From Codonopsis lanceolata (Eukaryota; Streptophyta; Magnoliopsida; Asterales; Campanulaceae): DNA of 64,000 nucleotides. The notes under the pieces were generated by a model, which saw only the letters and a program-made list of their open reading frames with translations, was not told the origin of the DNA and made no database searches. Shown one piece after another: positions 35,467-47,356 of this stretch. Location of the stretch: NCBI GenBank assembly GCA_013146195.2, contig CM028380.1, positions 80,396,381 through 80,460,380 of the forward strand, read 5' to 3'. Within the stretch, counting starts at the first letter, position 1, and each line of letters begins with the position of its first letter. A program made the position numbers and the translations under genes.

Positions 35467-35740
35467 GTGCTTGTTTGGTTGGGCGTTTTAATCAAAATGT
35501 TAGTAAGAAATACAACGTTTTTTTTAAGTATTTCAATGGAGCATTTTAAAATGCAACTTTTTAAAAATATGCAGCGTTTTAAAACGTTCAAATTTGGAGA
35601 TGTTTTAAAAATGTGTTGCATTTACAACTATTTTGTTTTTAAAAATAGCGTTTTGAAATAGTTTTTCAAACATGATTACAAAAAAAAAAAATTACATTTT
35701 AAAAACGTTGCATTTTCAAAACGCAGAACCAGATAAGGCC
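35467..35740. mobile_element. Tourist-like MITE with GAA duplication
   Basis: The ends are GTGCTTGTTTGGTTGGGCG and, reversed, GGCCTTATCTGGTTCTGCG, with GAA at 35464-35466 and 35741-35743. The empty site is visible at about 21195-21215 downstream of copy 2 (CATTCTTTTGAAATTTCGAG). The interior has the same AAAACG/CGTTTT words as the element at 3826-4133. Confidence 0.78.
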
Positions 35741-35813
35741 GAAGTTTCGAGTAAGTATATGATTTTGTGAACATAAGGCCGAAGTTTCGAGTAAGTATAT
35801 GATTTTGTGAACA
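35734..35813. repeat. 40-bp tandem duplication at MITE edge
   Basis: Two identical 40-bp units (35734-35773 and 35774-35813) start TAAGGCCGAAGTTTCGAG. The first seven bases of each unit are MITE end, so the duplication arose after the MITE landed. Confidence 0.85.
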
Positions 35814-35869
35814 ATGATGAATGTTCCTTGTATATTTGAATACATGACATCTTTTCTGATCAACTCCTG

Positions 35870-36010
35870 TTTAAGAATTGAAGGGGTTAATATATAAACT
35901 TACGTAGCATGCTCGCCCATTTCCTATTCTTTCCTTCCAGATCAAAGTAAGACTCGGATCTCATTTTAGTTCGGGTGGACCCCGTTGGAGACAGCCTGAG
36001 AATGGAACTT
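35870..36010. repeat. Ty3/gypsy-like LTR remnant
   Basis: This resembles part of the solo LTR at about 41005-41110: a GAACTTGCTGG-like word, TGCTCGCCC before TTTCTATT, then AGTAAGA and a GGGTGGACC-like end. No ends or duplications are left. Confidence 0.4.
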
Positions 36011-36196
36011 TTATTTACTTTATTGGCAGTAGTAGTAATCAAATGACGTAATTGGTTGGAGGATTTGTTCTAATTTTATGAAATTTTGTTTAAGTTGGTG
36101 ATTTGAACTTATGATTGATTCCAATGTTTTTACCTTATTGCAGTTGATATTAGAAATGGTTTAGTTAAACGTTAATTATTGGTAACGACGTAGCTA

Positions 36197-36549
36197 GCTA
36201 GGCCTGACAATTACAATCTGAAATCCGTTAACCCCTCCCGACCTCATCTATAAATCACACGACCCAACCCAATTCGTTAATATTTTTGGATCGAAATGGA
36301 TAATCTGTTTCGATCTGAAAATAATGGATCAGGTTAAAGCGGATCGAATTCATTGACCAATTTGACCCAATAGTTTTAACTCTGTAAAATATATGAGTTT
36401 TTTTGGAGGGGGAATCCGGGTCAAAGCGGGTCGCCTCATCACCCGTTATAATCCAATCCGACCCATTCTACCCACTTAGTATTTGGGTTCTAACAGTACG
36501 ACTTGTTACCTGACTCAACCCACCCCACCCCACCCAATTGTCGGCCTAG
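36197..36549. mobile_element. Short DNA transposon with 9-bp target duplication
   Basis: The 353-bp element has ends GCTAGGCCTGACAATT and, reversed, CTAGGCCGACAATT. It is flanked by perfect ACGTAGCTA copies at 36188-36196 and 36550-36558. The interior is rich in ACCCAACCC and GGGTCAAAGCGGGTC words. It is non-coding; the 9-bp duplication points to a Mutator-like mover. Confidence 0.75.
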
Positions 36550-36906
36550 ACGTAGCTAAACGGGTACCGTTTTTGAAACGGTACACTATCATAAATTAAC
36601 TTGTCGAAATTAAAATTTAATATATTTGTTCTTAATTTGTTTTTTGTTTTTTGTTTACCCCAAGAGGTGAGAGAGATTAACTTGTCGAAAACCCAGCAAT
36701 ACATAACTTTAGAAGAGTAATCTAGTGTTCCATTGATTCCTTGGATAAAAATTGATTCCTTGGATAAAAGGGCCGGGAGGATATAAAAATATGTACAATG
36801 TCAGGTCAATGTTTATGGGTATACTTATTCCTTCTTTTCTTGACTGTTTTAGCTCATTACACATGTGCTAGTACTTGATTGTCAAGTCGGGTGATCTTTG
36901 TCTTCT

Positions 36907-38310
36907 TTATCTGGCTTCAAGTGTTGTTATTGTTAGTCCACATTTTGAGAGGGAACTTCCATCATCCAATGACATATCTGATTCGATAGAGTTGCTGCTT
37001 TCCATATAGAACCCTGGTTCTTTAGGTTGAGGCAATGTTGCACCTTCATTGTTTAACATCAAAACTACAGCCGACATTGTTGGTCTGTCTTTTGGGAACT
37101 TTTGAATGCACAACAGACCAACTTGAATAAATCTTAGCACATGAGATTCCACGCATGAATCCTCTAAACAAGCATCAACTAGCTCCATGGCCTTGCCTTC
37201 CTTCCACAATAACCATGCCTAAAAGAAAAAAGAATGTAATAGACATATAGCTGTTTACATGAAAAGCAAAGATGATATGTGAGCGTGCGTGTGGATGTTT
37301 GAGAGAGAGAGAGAGAGAGGCGCTTTGGGTACCAAATGATGTGGCATCTTATGTGTCTCTTATGTGTCATATTGTTAAGATAACTTTTTAACTTATAGTG
37401 GAGCCCATAAAATGTCAAACAAGATGACACATTGGAAGCCACATCATTTGGTGCACAAATTTGAGTGCTCATTGAGTGGCTCTAGCATTACTCTTATTGT
37501 ACTGTATTATATATATACTCACATGTCCCAGAAGACCATGGTGGTGATCTGGATGGTGATATTTCGTGTTCTTTTTGCCACTCACTAGCTCCATCAACAG
37601 CACACCAAAACTGAAGACGTCAGACTTCACAGAAAATTTTCCACGAATTGCGTACTCCGGGGACATATAGCCACTGCATGAAACTATGACTATCAACAGG
37701 ATACAAAATTGATTTAACGCGTATTTGTAAAATCTTTAATGTCACTTACTATGTTCCCATAATGTGATTTGTTCTTCCTTCGCTTTCATCCCCTCCAAAA
37801 ATTCTTGCTATGCCGAAATCTGAAATTTTAGGGTTCAGCTCACTATCTAGTAAGACATTGCTGGCTTTTAGATCCCTATGAATAATTCTTAATCTGGAGT
37901 CATGGTGAAGGTAGAGAAGTCCCTTAGCAGTACCGATGGCTATGGCAACACGATGTTGCCAAGTAAGTAACTCTCTCCTTTCATTATCTGTATAACATTT
38001 CCATCCAGATAAGTTTTGGGTCAGATCTGAAATTTTCTACAGAATACTGATCTGCATTACAAAAAAAGTATATCAGTGCAGAAATGCTGCAAATCTTAAC
38101 GAAAATGAACTTGTCCAAGCTTTTGTTAGGCAAATACTCATAAGCTAGCATCCTCTCCTCTCCTTCAAGGCAACAGCCAATAATCTTGACAAGATTCCGA
38201 TGTTGAAGGTTGGATATCAAATTAATCTCATTCTTAAACTCTTGAAGACCCTGCCAGGAGCTCTTTGAGAGCCTCTTCACTGCGATCTCTTGTCCCGTTA
38301 ATAGCTTACC
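36907..38310 (-). pseudogene. S-receptor kinase copy 3, exons 4-7 (kinase domain), broken donor
   Basis: Exon 4 is 38310-38101 (or 38100), exon 5 37987-37750, exon 6 37673-37523, exon 7 37218-36907. They encode AVKRLSKSSWQGLQEF, EYLPNKSLDKFIF, HRDLK, DFGIARIFGG, GYMSPEYA and a tail ending LEAR and stop. All four frames are open. Copy 2 ends exon 4 with TTTG|GTCAG; here the same place reads TTCG|TTAAG. The GT is lost, and using the GT one base earlier gives a shift and a TAG about 15 codons into exon 5. So the kinase is probably not made unless the non-canonical donor works. Confidence 0.8.
37310..37492. mobile_element. MITE in intron 6 of copy 3 (same family as 53739-53932)
   Basis: It is the reverse complement of the element at 53739-53932: ACCAAATGATGTGGC, TAAGATAACTTTTTAACTTA and GTGGCTCTAGCATTACTC all match. 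A GA run (about 37301-37320) sits at its left. Its target duplication is not clear. Confidence 0.6.
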
Positions 38311-38581
38311 CTACATTTATGTAAACAAAGCTTTTTCTGACTTTCGATATCATGAATAATCAAAGTATATTGGCCCGACACATATATGAAGTTCAATTGC
38401 AGCATGGCACATCTGCCCCATGTCTTTACAAGAAACTTGATTTTTTTTTTTGCATTATTTTAGCTGGAGTTTTGCCCTATTGTTAGAAGCTGGCAAATTA
38501 CCATGTCTTTTGAATTTATTTTTCATCTTTTATCTTCTATCTGATACAACTTAACACATATGCAAACTTTCACTTAAATGG

Positions 38582-38591
38582 GGGAATACAC
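38582..38591. mobile_element. Left tip of palindromic MITE, split by element A
   Basis: GGGAATACAC is the outer end of the MITE whose remainder is at 51672-52013. The 9-bp duplication CTTAAATGG lies at 38573-38581. Confidence 0.75.
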
Positions 38592-38932
38592 TGCAAGGGT
38601 AAAATAGGTCATGCCTATTTTAGTTTTTGTTTCTCCTTTCTAGGTAATTATGTTTAGGCAAGTTTGACAATTTTGGAAACAAAATTCTCCTAAAGATTTT
38701 TTTGGTTTCTTAATCCTAAATCTTAGGAGTTGTTATTGGAAACAAAATCTATGTCAAAATCCTTCTAAATACCGTGCCTTAGAATCCTCATTAATATGGT
38801 AAGAAAATCTAGTATCTAATGTAGTTGATTTTATTTCTATTTCTAATCCTTGCCCTACTTGGAGTTGGATTCCTTCTTTGTGTGTAGGGTTCCTCCACAT
38901 TATAAAAAGAAAACATGGGCAACGGCTGAATG

Positions 38933-38974
<42 letters not shown>

Positions 38975-39088
38975 AGAATATACAGAGCAGAAATTCTGAG
39001 TTTCAGAGGCTGATCAAAATTCCAGTGTGGTGCAGAATTTGAATGCAACTTCCAATGAAGCTACATTGAAAAAACTGCTGAAACTGTT

Positions 39089-39381
39089 TGTAATATCCCT
39101 AATTTTGATAATATTATTATTCGTTTAATTAGAATAAATATATTGGACCTATATTGATTTAGTTATCTTGGTCTGGTATTTGTGTTTTGGTCTAATTTAA
39201 ATGAAATTGGTAATTGGACCTATTTTAGTTTAATAGCGAGCCCATTTAGTTTTGATACACAATTGGGTGGTTTATTTGTGATTGGGCTTGAATCCAAATT
39301 GATGGGCCTTTTGATAAATATATAACAATAATCATAAATAATAAAACAATAACAATAATCATCATAACAATAATAATAAAG

Positions 39382-39456
<75 letters not shown>

Positions 39457-41353
39457 TTATAAATATAATTAAACTACTGTCATTATGATTAGTAATTTGG
39501 GGGAGGCCGTGGGTTCCTGTTGCCGCCGTTTTGGAGAAACGGGCAATAACTCGTAGTAATGAAGAAGAGGAAGAGGGCTGCCATGGTGGGTATAAAAGGG
39601 GAGCAATGGTCCCTTGTTCAGATACTCACAAAGCAAGGGAAACCGGCTGAGAAAGTATATTGGGAGAGTGCACTGAGGAAGGCTCTTCGAAATCTCGGGG
39701 TGAAGGTAGCCAGCGAAGCTCCGATCCATTGGCAGACGAAGTTGCGAGAGGGAGGTGTCGATTTGAGGTATTATGTTGACCTTTGTTTATTTCCTGAAAT
39801 TGTAAATTTTTACAGTAGGCTAGGAGATTTGGATGAGTTATTGTGCGTCGGAAAACTTGTCAGAACAAAAAAAAAGGGGAAGAAGCCGGAAACGAACAGA
39901 GAAAAAAAAAAGAAAGGGGAAGAAGCTAGAAACGTATAGAGAAAAAAAGAAAGAAAGGGAAAGAAGCAGGGAGGTAGAGATTTCGGGTAAGTGAGGAAAT
40001 TCACTAAAGAGGGATTTTAAAATAAAAGTGATGATGATGATGGGTGATGGCGATGTGGGAGTTGTCTAATCACAAAACAAAAACAAAAAAAAACAAAAAA
40101 AAAGGGAAAAGTTTGGTGAGTTGTCGGGTGGTTGGGAAGAGATAAAGGTGGGAGGAGTTGAGTTGTACTTGGGAAGGGTAGTATAATAATAATTAAAAAA
40201 AGATGTATAATTGTTTTATTTAAAGGTTCAATTAGTTATTTAAATGTAATAATTTTGGTTATTGAATCTTAGATTTGAGCTAGCACGGGTAGCCGCATTT
40301 TTTACGTAAGAGTTGATTTCGAAGCTTCGTTTTGAGGTAAAGGATTATACTTCTTAAGTATTTTGATCATCATATTTTATTCGGTAGACTTCCGTTATAA
40401 CTTTATTGGCATAACGCTTTCTTTGTAAACCCATGTTCGGCATTCGCCGATATTTGCTTTGAACTCCGTCGAACCTATTTTGTTCATAATCCGAATTTTG
40501 AAACTTTTGTAACACATGTTTGACTTCTTTGAAATATCAATCCGTTGGAAAAATGAATTGCATATTTTTGGACATTTGACTTTATTTGGAACTCCACCGT
40601 GATCACTAAGTAAAAAAAGTTGTTACGTGAAATATGCAACATTTGTGAACTTTGAATTATTTGACACCACTGGACATGTGGTGAGGTTATCCGGATATAC
40701 TTTTAGGCCCGTTGCGGATTTAGGCCCGTTGGGCTCAGGCCCATTGGGGCAGTTAGTCAGGTCGAATTGACCACTTAAGTGATCATGGAATCTGCGGGTG
40801 TTCTTTGTTTCCAACTGGAATGGGACGGTTGGCGGCAATTGAATATCTCGTATTTGTTTTGAACTTTATCTTTCATTTGGAACTCCTAATTAGCACTGTA
40901 TTCGATTTTATTGTTTCTTTATCCGATAAATGCAGTTATTAGTCCTGTTAAATTATTTGACCTTTGGCGAAACATAATTTTTGTGGTCAAATCCTCCTTA
41001 GAAACCGGAGGGGTTGTATATGAACTTGCTGGGCATTGTTCGCTCACCCTTTCTCTATTTTTCTTCAGGTCGTAAGTAAAATTTGAAATCCTTTTGGGAT
41101 CAGGTGGATCATTTGAAGGGTGGCTCGGACAAGATTAATTTTCTTAGATTTGACAGTTTTTTTAAAGGAATAAACATTTGTTTGAGATTTGTGGTGGTTA
41201 TTATATTTTGGAATTTGTATTAGACCGATATGTATTTTGGATAGGAAAATTTGAATGTTTTTTTGTGTAGATATTTTGTGAGTTAGTATTTAGAATTGGT
41301 GACGTGGCCAAATTGTGGGACCGCGGTGTCGGTACCGAGTTTGGGGCGTTACA
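39089..41353 (+). mobile_element. Solo LTR, probably Ty3/gypsy, inside the 5' LTR of A
   Basis: The 2265-bp insert starts TGTAATATCCC and ends GGGGCGTTACA, with perfect CTGTT duplications at 39084-39088 and 41354-41358. The TGTAAC-GCCCC type of end is usual for plant gypsy LTRs. No coding frame of a known family is present; the open frame at 39559-39939 (Lys-rich) is not recognised. It includes a long ATT/TAA microsatellite at 39378-39452. Confidence 0.82.
39378..39452. repeat. TAA microsatellite
   Basis: About 24 uninterrupted TAA units lie within the solo LTR. Confidence 0.9.
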
Positions 41354-41717
41354 CTGTTTTTGTCTTCCTGACAGATTTTAGGAAGCTGTTTATTTCTTCC
41401 CACGTTTGTTGTACCTGTTTTTCTGTGGGGTTTTTGCTCTCCAAGACTTGTTGTCTTATGAGAGTATTTTGTTTGGTGATTTCACAAAGTTTTTGTAAAG
41501 CAATTCATTTTATTTAGTGAAATCTTTTTGGCCCTGAGGCTAGATCTACAAGCATAGGCTTGTAGATTGTTTGGTATTCGTTTGTGCTTCTATTATTTAG
41601 TCTTCCGATGTTTTCAATTATTCCGACCATTGTGACTTCCATTGTAGCTTCATCAGAAGCTACATTGAAAACTGTCTTGGTAGTTTGGAGAATCCTAACT
41701 ACTTTTGTTCTTTCAAT

Positions 41718-41730
41718 TGGTATCAGAGCC
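41718..41730 (+). other. Primer binding site of element A
   Basis: TGGTATCAGAGCC is complementary to the 3' end of plant initiator-Met tRNA and lies two bases inside the 5' LTR. Confidence 0.88.
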
Positions 41731-41772
41731 TTCTCTTCACTTCACTAAGAGTTGATTCTGGTTGTAGCCGTG

Positions 41773-43666
41773 ATGGATTCTCAGTATGAGAATGTTGTTC
41801 GTCCTCCAACTTTGACTAATGCAAATTATTCTATTTGGAAAGTAAAGATGCATATCTTCATCAAATCAATTGATGAAAGAGCATGGCTTGCTGTTCTAAA
41901 TGGTTGGAGTACTCCTAAAACAACTGATACTGATGGTGATGTTAAGATCACTAAAGAAGCTGATTGGTCTAATGAAGATAAGAATACTGCTTCTTTTAAT
42001 TCTAAAGCCTTGTCTGACATATACAAAGCCTTAGATGCCAACACCTTTAGGGTTATAGCCAATTATGAGTCTGCTAAAGATGTATGGGAGGCCCTTCAAA
42101 CCTTGTGTGAAGGGCTTGTCAGTGTTCGTGCTTCCAAATTAAGATTGCTTACCACAAAGTTTGAAAACACAAGAATGAATGAATCTGAGGATATCATGTG
42201 ATATTATGGTAGGCTTCTTGATATGTCTAACTCTGATTTAGCTTTAGGTGATCCCATCACTAATGATCGCCTTGTTAGTAAAATGATGCGTACTTTGCCT
42301 GAAAGGTTTAATGTTAAAATATGTGCTATTGAGGAAGCACATGATATTGACAAAATGGGTTTTGAAAGATTGGCTGATATTCTTCAAAATTTTGAATTAA
42401 ACCTAAATGATCAACTCAAACAAAAGGGCAAAGGTGCATCATCTTCTACTCCTCCTTTAAAAAACATTGCTTTGCCTTCTGTTGTTGATGTCTCTTCTGA
42501 TTTGCTTGCGTTACAAAAGGAAATTGATGAGTCTGATATTGGAGAAGATTCCATGGCTCTGTTAACTACTAAATTTAAAAAAAAAAATTGAAAGCCAAGA
42601 GCCAAAACATAACTCCATCATCAAGCTCCAAAACCTCCTTTAAGCCTGATATTCTGGTAAATTTGCTCCTAAGGAAAATTCTTTTCAAACACCAGAAAAA
42701 CCTTTTACCAATCCTTTTGCTTCAAAACCTTCTTACAATGGAAAAATGTTGATTCCATTCAGTGTAGGGAGTGTCAAGGATTTTGTCATTATGCAAATAC
42801 CTTGAGAAAGAAGGGTTTAAACTTTTCTGCAACTTTAAGTGATAGTGATGGTGAAGATCCAAGAGATCTCATCACTCTCACTGTTGTGTACAACTCTGAA
42901 TCTGATTGTGCGGGTCCTTCGACCAATGTACCTCCGAATGTAGCCTCTTCAGAAACTACATCAGAAGCTACATTGGATAGAAGCTGGGAAGATCTTTGTT
43001 ATTTTAACTCCTCTGTCACAGAAGATGGTGGAGAATCAGAATCAGACCTGCTGGAAGGTTACAAAGAACTGTATAAGGATTGGGAAAAGAGGGCTCTTCA
43101 AGTTACCTTGCTTGGAAAGACAAATGATATGCTAAAGAAGGTAAATGAAGAGCAGAAGGAATGCATCACAAGGCTGGAATGTTTGCTGAGTAAGAAAGAT
43201 GTGGAGATTGAAGAACAGAAAGAAGAACTCTTCTAAGCCAATGAAACCATGGCTAAATGGAACTCAAGCCAACAAAAAATGGATGAGATGTTGTACTCTG
43301 GGAATTCTGGTAAGTCTGGAGTTGGTTTTAGGCCAAAGATGTTTGTTAAAGAAGGTGAAGGTACTTTTGAACCAAAACAGTCCACACAAAATTTTCAAAA
43401 TCCAAACTTCTTTGAAAAACCAAAAACAAGAAAGAAAAATTTTGTGTGTCACTATTGTCACAAACCTGGTCATATTCAGTCATTATGCTTTCTTAAAAAG
43501 GTTGTCTATGAGGAAGAGGTAAGGCAGGCCTTCTTGGTTCGTAATCAGATGCATCATTGAATGCAGCAACCAATGCATCATCTAATGCAACATCCAATGC
43601 AACAATATTGGAAGCTACATTCGAAGCTACATCAGAAGGTACATCCAAAGAAACATCAACCAAAAA
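41773..43666 (+). pseudogene. gag: Copia gag with zinc knuckle (element A)
   Basis: From the ATG at 41773 the frame encodes NYSIWKVKMHIFIKS, a SIRE-like Gag start, then LPERFNVKICAIEEAHD. Breaks: TGA at 42199-42201 where element B has Ser; a shift in an A run at about 42580; TAA at 43234-43236; TGA at 43558-43560. The knuckle CHYCHKPGHIQSLC is at about 43450-43490. A segment near 43080-43240 is a charged coiled coil. Element B carries a more intact version. Confidence 0.88.
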
Positions 43667-44800
43667 CTTTTAAAAAGATGTGGGTTCCCAAAGGCAGTTA
43701 CAGGAATGATAAAGCCAAATACTATGAGCCTTTTGACATATGCCCCGGTGCAAAGTGGTCTAATGATGAACAATGCAATGTAACCTTCACATCTTTAAAG
43801 TCTCACATAGCTGGTTCATGGTACTTTGATAGTGGATGTTCTAGACACATGACAGGTTCTATTGAGAATTTGAATGACTATGTGAGTGTCAATGGTGGGT
43901 CTGTGACATATGAAGGAGGAGCCAAAGGTAAGATAATTGGCAAGGGAACTTTGAATGTAGATGGTCTTCCTAAGCTCACCAATGTCTACCATGTTGAAGG
44001 CCTTAAAACCAACCTCATTAGCATCAGTCAGCTATGTGATGATGATCTTCAGGTAAGGTTTGATAAAAATTCTTGTGAAGTTTTTGATCAATCTAACAAG
44101 TGTCTTCTGACAGGTACTAGATCATCTGACAATTGCTATAAGTTCAATAATGTTCAAACCTGTCACAATGCTAGTCTTGATATCACAGATCTATGGTATC
44201 AAAAACTAGGGTACATGAGTTTTCGTAAGCTCCATGAGCTTGTGAAACATGATGCAGTGAAAGGTTTGCCCAGTTTGGATAAGAACTTCACAAAGGTATG
44301 TGGACCATGTCAGAAAGGTAAGCAAACGAAGGTTTCTCACCTTCCCATATCTCAGTGTTCCACGTCTAGATGCCTTGAGATGATTCACACAGATCTCATG
44401 GGTCCTATTGAAGTAGAGAGTCTAGGAAAGAAAAAAAATACACTTTTGTCTGTGTTGATGATTTTTCTAGATACACATGGGTTGTTTACTTGAGAGAAAA
44501 ATCTGAAAATTTTGAGGCTTTTAAAATATGGTACACCCGTGTTATGAACTTGTATGATCTAAAACTTACTAGAATTAGATCAGATCATGGCACGGAATAT
44601 GAAAATTCCTCATTTTCTAGCTATTGTGCCTCAAATGGGATAACCCATGAATTCTCAGCTCCTAAAACTCCACAATAAAATGGAGTGGCGGAAAGAAAGA
44701 ATAGGACACTTCAAGAAATGGCTAGAGTCATGTTGAGCTCTAAGAATTTGGCTAAAAGATTTTGGGCATAAGCATTAAACACTGCTTGTCATGTAGGAAA
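43667..44800 (+). pseudogene. pol: Copia protease and integrase (element A)
   Basis: Protease WYFDSGCSRHMTG lies at about 43820-43860. Pre-integrase (LWYQKLGYMSFRKLHEL, CGPCQKGKQ) and integrase core (MIHTDLMGPIEVESLG) follow. A shift near 44430 interrupts the core; the next frame has RSDHGTEYENS, then a TAA at 44676-44678 in place of Gln before NGVAERKN. The rest of integrase to about 45150 is in mixed frames. Confidence 0.87.
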
Positions 44801-45599
44801 TAGGGTCTTCTTGAGATCAGGTAGCACCATGACACCCTATGAAATTTTACTAGGAAAGAAGCCTACATTAAAATATTTTCATGCTTTTGGGTGTGTATGT
44901 TATCTTCTCAATGATAGAGATCATTTTCAAAATTTGATTCAAAAAGTGACAAGTGTGTTTTCATGGGTTACTCCACCAATAGTCATGCTTATAGAGTCTT
45001 TAATCTTAGGACTAAAACTATTATGGAGTCTATGAATATTGTGTTTGAATGGGTTACTCCACCAAGTGTGTTTTCAGGTTTGCTTGACTTTGGAGATTAT
45101 GAATCATCTGCACAATCTTCAGAACCTGCACCTGCACCAGAACATACATAATCTACAAGTCCTGGAAGTTCAAAGAATGTGACTCAGGATGTAGCTCAGA
45201 ATGTAGCTCCGAATGTAGCTCCAGATGCAGCTGCATCAGAAGCTACATTGGTCAGAAATATGTCGGGTTCAGAAATAGGTCTTGAACAGCCAGAAATTCA
45301 GTTCAGTTTGACTGACCGCAGCCATGACATTCCAAGTTGAATTCAGAAAGTGCATCCCACTTCACAAGTCATAGGTAATATACATGATGGGATGTCAACA
45401 AGAAGAAAAGGTAAGGTAGACTATAGGAAACTTGTTTGCTTGTCCTCTCTTTAGTGTGAAGAAATCCATGCCTCATGTTTTGTGTCTACCATTGAACCTA
45501 AGAATGTGCATGAAGCCCTAAATGATGAGTGTTGAATCAATGCCACGCAAGATGAGCTTGATCAATTTGCTAAAAATGATGTTTGGTTCCTTGTACTTA

Positions 45600-47020
45600 G
45601 ACCCACTTCTGTGAATGTTATTGGAACTAAATGGATTTTCAAAAACAAATCAAATGAAGTGGGAGAGATAATGAGAAATAAAGCTAGACTTGTGGCTCAA
45701 GGGTACACACAGGTTGAGGGGGTGGACTTTGATGAAACCTTTGCTCATGTTGCCCGCATTGAATCTATACGTCTGCTTCTTGTCATTGCATGCTTTCTTA
45801 ACATTACTCTTCAACAAATGGATGTGAAGAGTGCTTTTTAAATGGTATTCTTGAAGAAAATTTTTTTGTAGAACAACCAAAAAGTTTTGAGGATCCCCAT
45901 AAACCCAATCATGTTTTTAAATTGAAGAAGGCCTTGTATGATCTCAAGCAAGCTCCTAGAGCCTGGTATGGGAGACTTACAGACCATCTTTTGAAAAGTG
46001 GTTTTAAAAGGAGAGAAGTAGACAAAACACTTTTTATTCTTCAAAAAAAGGACAAACACATTTTGATTGCACAGATTTATGTTGATGATATTGTGTTTGG
46101 ATCCACTTCTAAGTCCTTGGAAAAGGAATTTTTGCATTGCATGACATCTACCTTTGAAATGAGCATGGTAGGGGAATTAACATTTTTTCTAGGGATTCAG
46201 ATAAAACAATTGCATGAAGGGATGTTCATATCTCAAGCCAAGTATGCTCTTAACTTGGTGAAGAAATTCAGTCTTGAGAATAGAAAACAAAAGAAAACCC
46301 CTATGGGTACATCCAATAAATTTTGCAAAGATGAGAAATCTGAAAGTGTTGACCATACATTTTATAGAAGTATGATAGGAAGTCTGCTATATTTGACTGT
46401 CACCCGTCCAGACATCATGTATAGTGTGTGTTTGTGTGCTAGATACCAAGCAAACCCTAAAGTCTCTCATTTGAAGGCTGTCAAAAGAATAATTAGGTAT
46501 GTTGGTGAGACTTGTGTTATGGGTTTGTGGTACACAAAACACACTAATACCAACCTTGTTGGTTTTAGTGATGCTGATTGGGCAGGCAGCGTAGATGACA
46601 TGAGAAGTACTTCTGGTGGATGCTTTTATTTAAGAAACAACTTGATCTCTTGGTTTAGTAAAAAAACAAAACTGTGTTGCCCTCTCCACAACAGAATCTG
46701 AATATATTGCTGCTGGTAGTGGGTGTACACAACTTTTATGGATGAACCAAATGATCAAGGATTATGGCCTACACAGTAATGTGTTAACCATGTATTGTGA
46801 CAACACCAGTGCTCTAATCATAGCAAAAAATCATGTTCAACACTCTAGAACTAAACATATTGATATAAGACACCATTTTATTAGAGACTTGGTTGAACAA
46901 GGTATTATTTGCATTGAACATGTAGGGACTGAAAATAAACTGGCTAATATTTTTACTAAGAGTCTAGATTTCGAGAGATTTATCAATCTTAGGAAATCTC
47001 TCGGTTTGTGTGCCATGTGA
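45600..47020 (+). pseudogene. pol: Copia reverse transcriptase and RNase H (element A)
   Basis: RT begins GTKWIFKNKSNEVGEI and ARLVAQGYTQVEGVDFDETF, shifts after QMDVKSAF (45841), resumes with KKALYDLKQAPRAWYG, and has the catalytic IYVDDIVFGST at about 46080. RNase H starts FSDADWAGSVDDMRSTSGG, shifts at about 46660 in an A run, and continues with STTESEYIAAGSG, DNTSALIIAKN and NIFTKSLD to a stop at 47018-47020. Motifs are complete, so decay is by small indels. Confidence 0.9.
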
Positions 47021-47130
47021 CCCTTCACTCACTTTATATTTTTTAAAAAAAAATTAGGCATTCTGCATTAAGTATTTAGGAGGGCACACTAGTTTCATCT
47101 CCTATGTTTTGTGCTTTGTGTTGCCTGGAT

Positions 47131-47356
47131 TTGCATTCAAAATTTGTTGTGATTTTCATGTTCTGATTCTCTACTCTCTCTCTCCCAAAATTTTTGTTAT
47201 TGAAAAATCTTTAGCCTACAAAGGAAAGAGCTACCTTTTGAAATTGCATTCAAAATTTGTTGTGATTTTCATGTTCTGATTCTCTACTCTCTCTCTCTCT
47301 CTCAAAATTTTTGTTATTGAAAAATATTTAGCCCACAAAGGAAAGAGCTACCTTTT
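47131..47356. repeat. Tandem duplication of about 113 bp in element A
   Basis: TTGCATTCAAAATTTGTTGT opens both units; each runs through a CT-rich block and ends in AAGGAAAGAGCTACCTTTTG. It lies in the spacer between RNase H and the env-like ORF. Element B has one unit (about 59335-59435). Confidence 0.8.

Larger units (their letters stand above)
38592..41715 (+). repeat. 5' LTR of element A, split by a solo LTR
   Basis: Parts 38592-39088 and 41354-41715 together match 50819-51671. A TATAAAAAG box lies at about 38901, and a GA run of over 30 bp (38936-38972) is in the transcribed part. The first bases read TGCAAGGG where the 3' LTR has TGTAAGGG. Confidence 0.87.

Noticed and set aside
39220..39456. 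Leu-rich minus-strand frame
   Set aside because: It is a translation of the TAA microsatellite in the solo LTR.
39559..39939. Lys-rich frame as a host gene
   Set aside because: It lies wholly within a solo LTR bounded by target duplications and matches no family I recognise.
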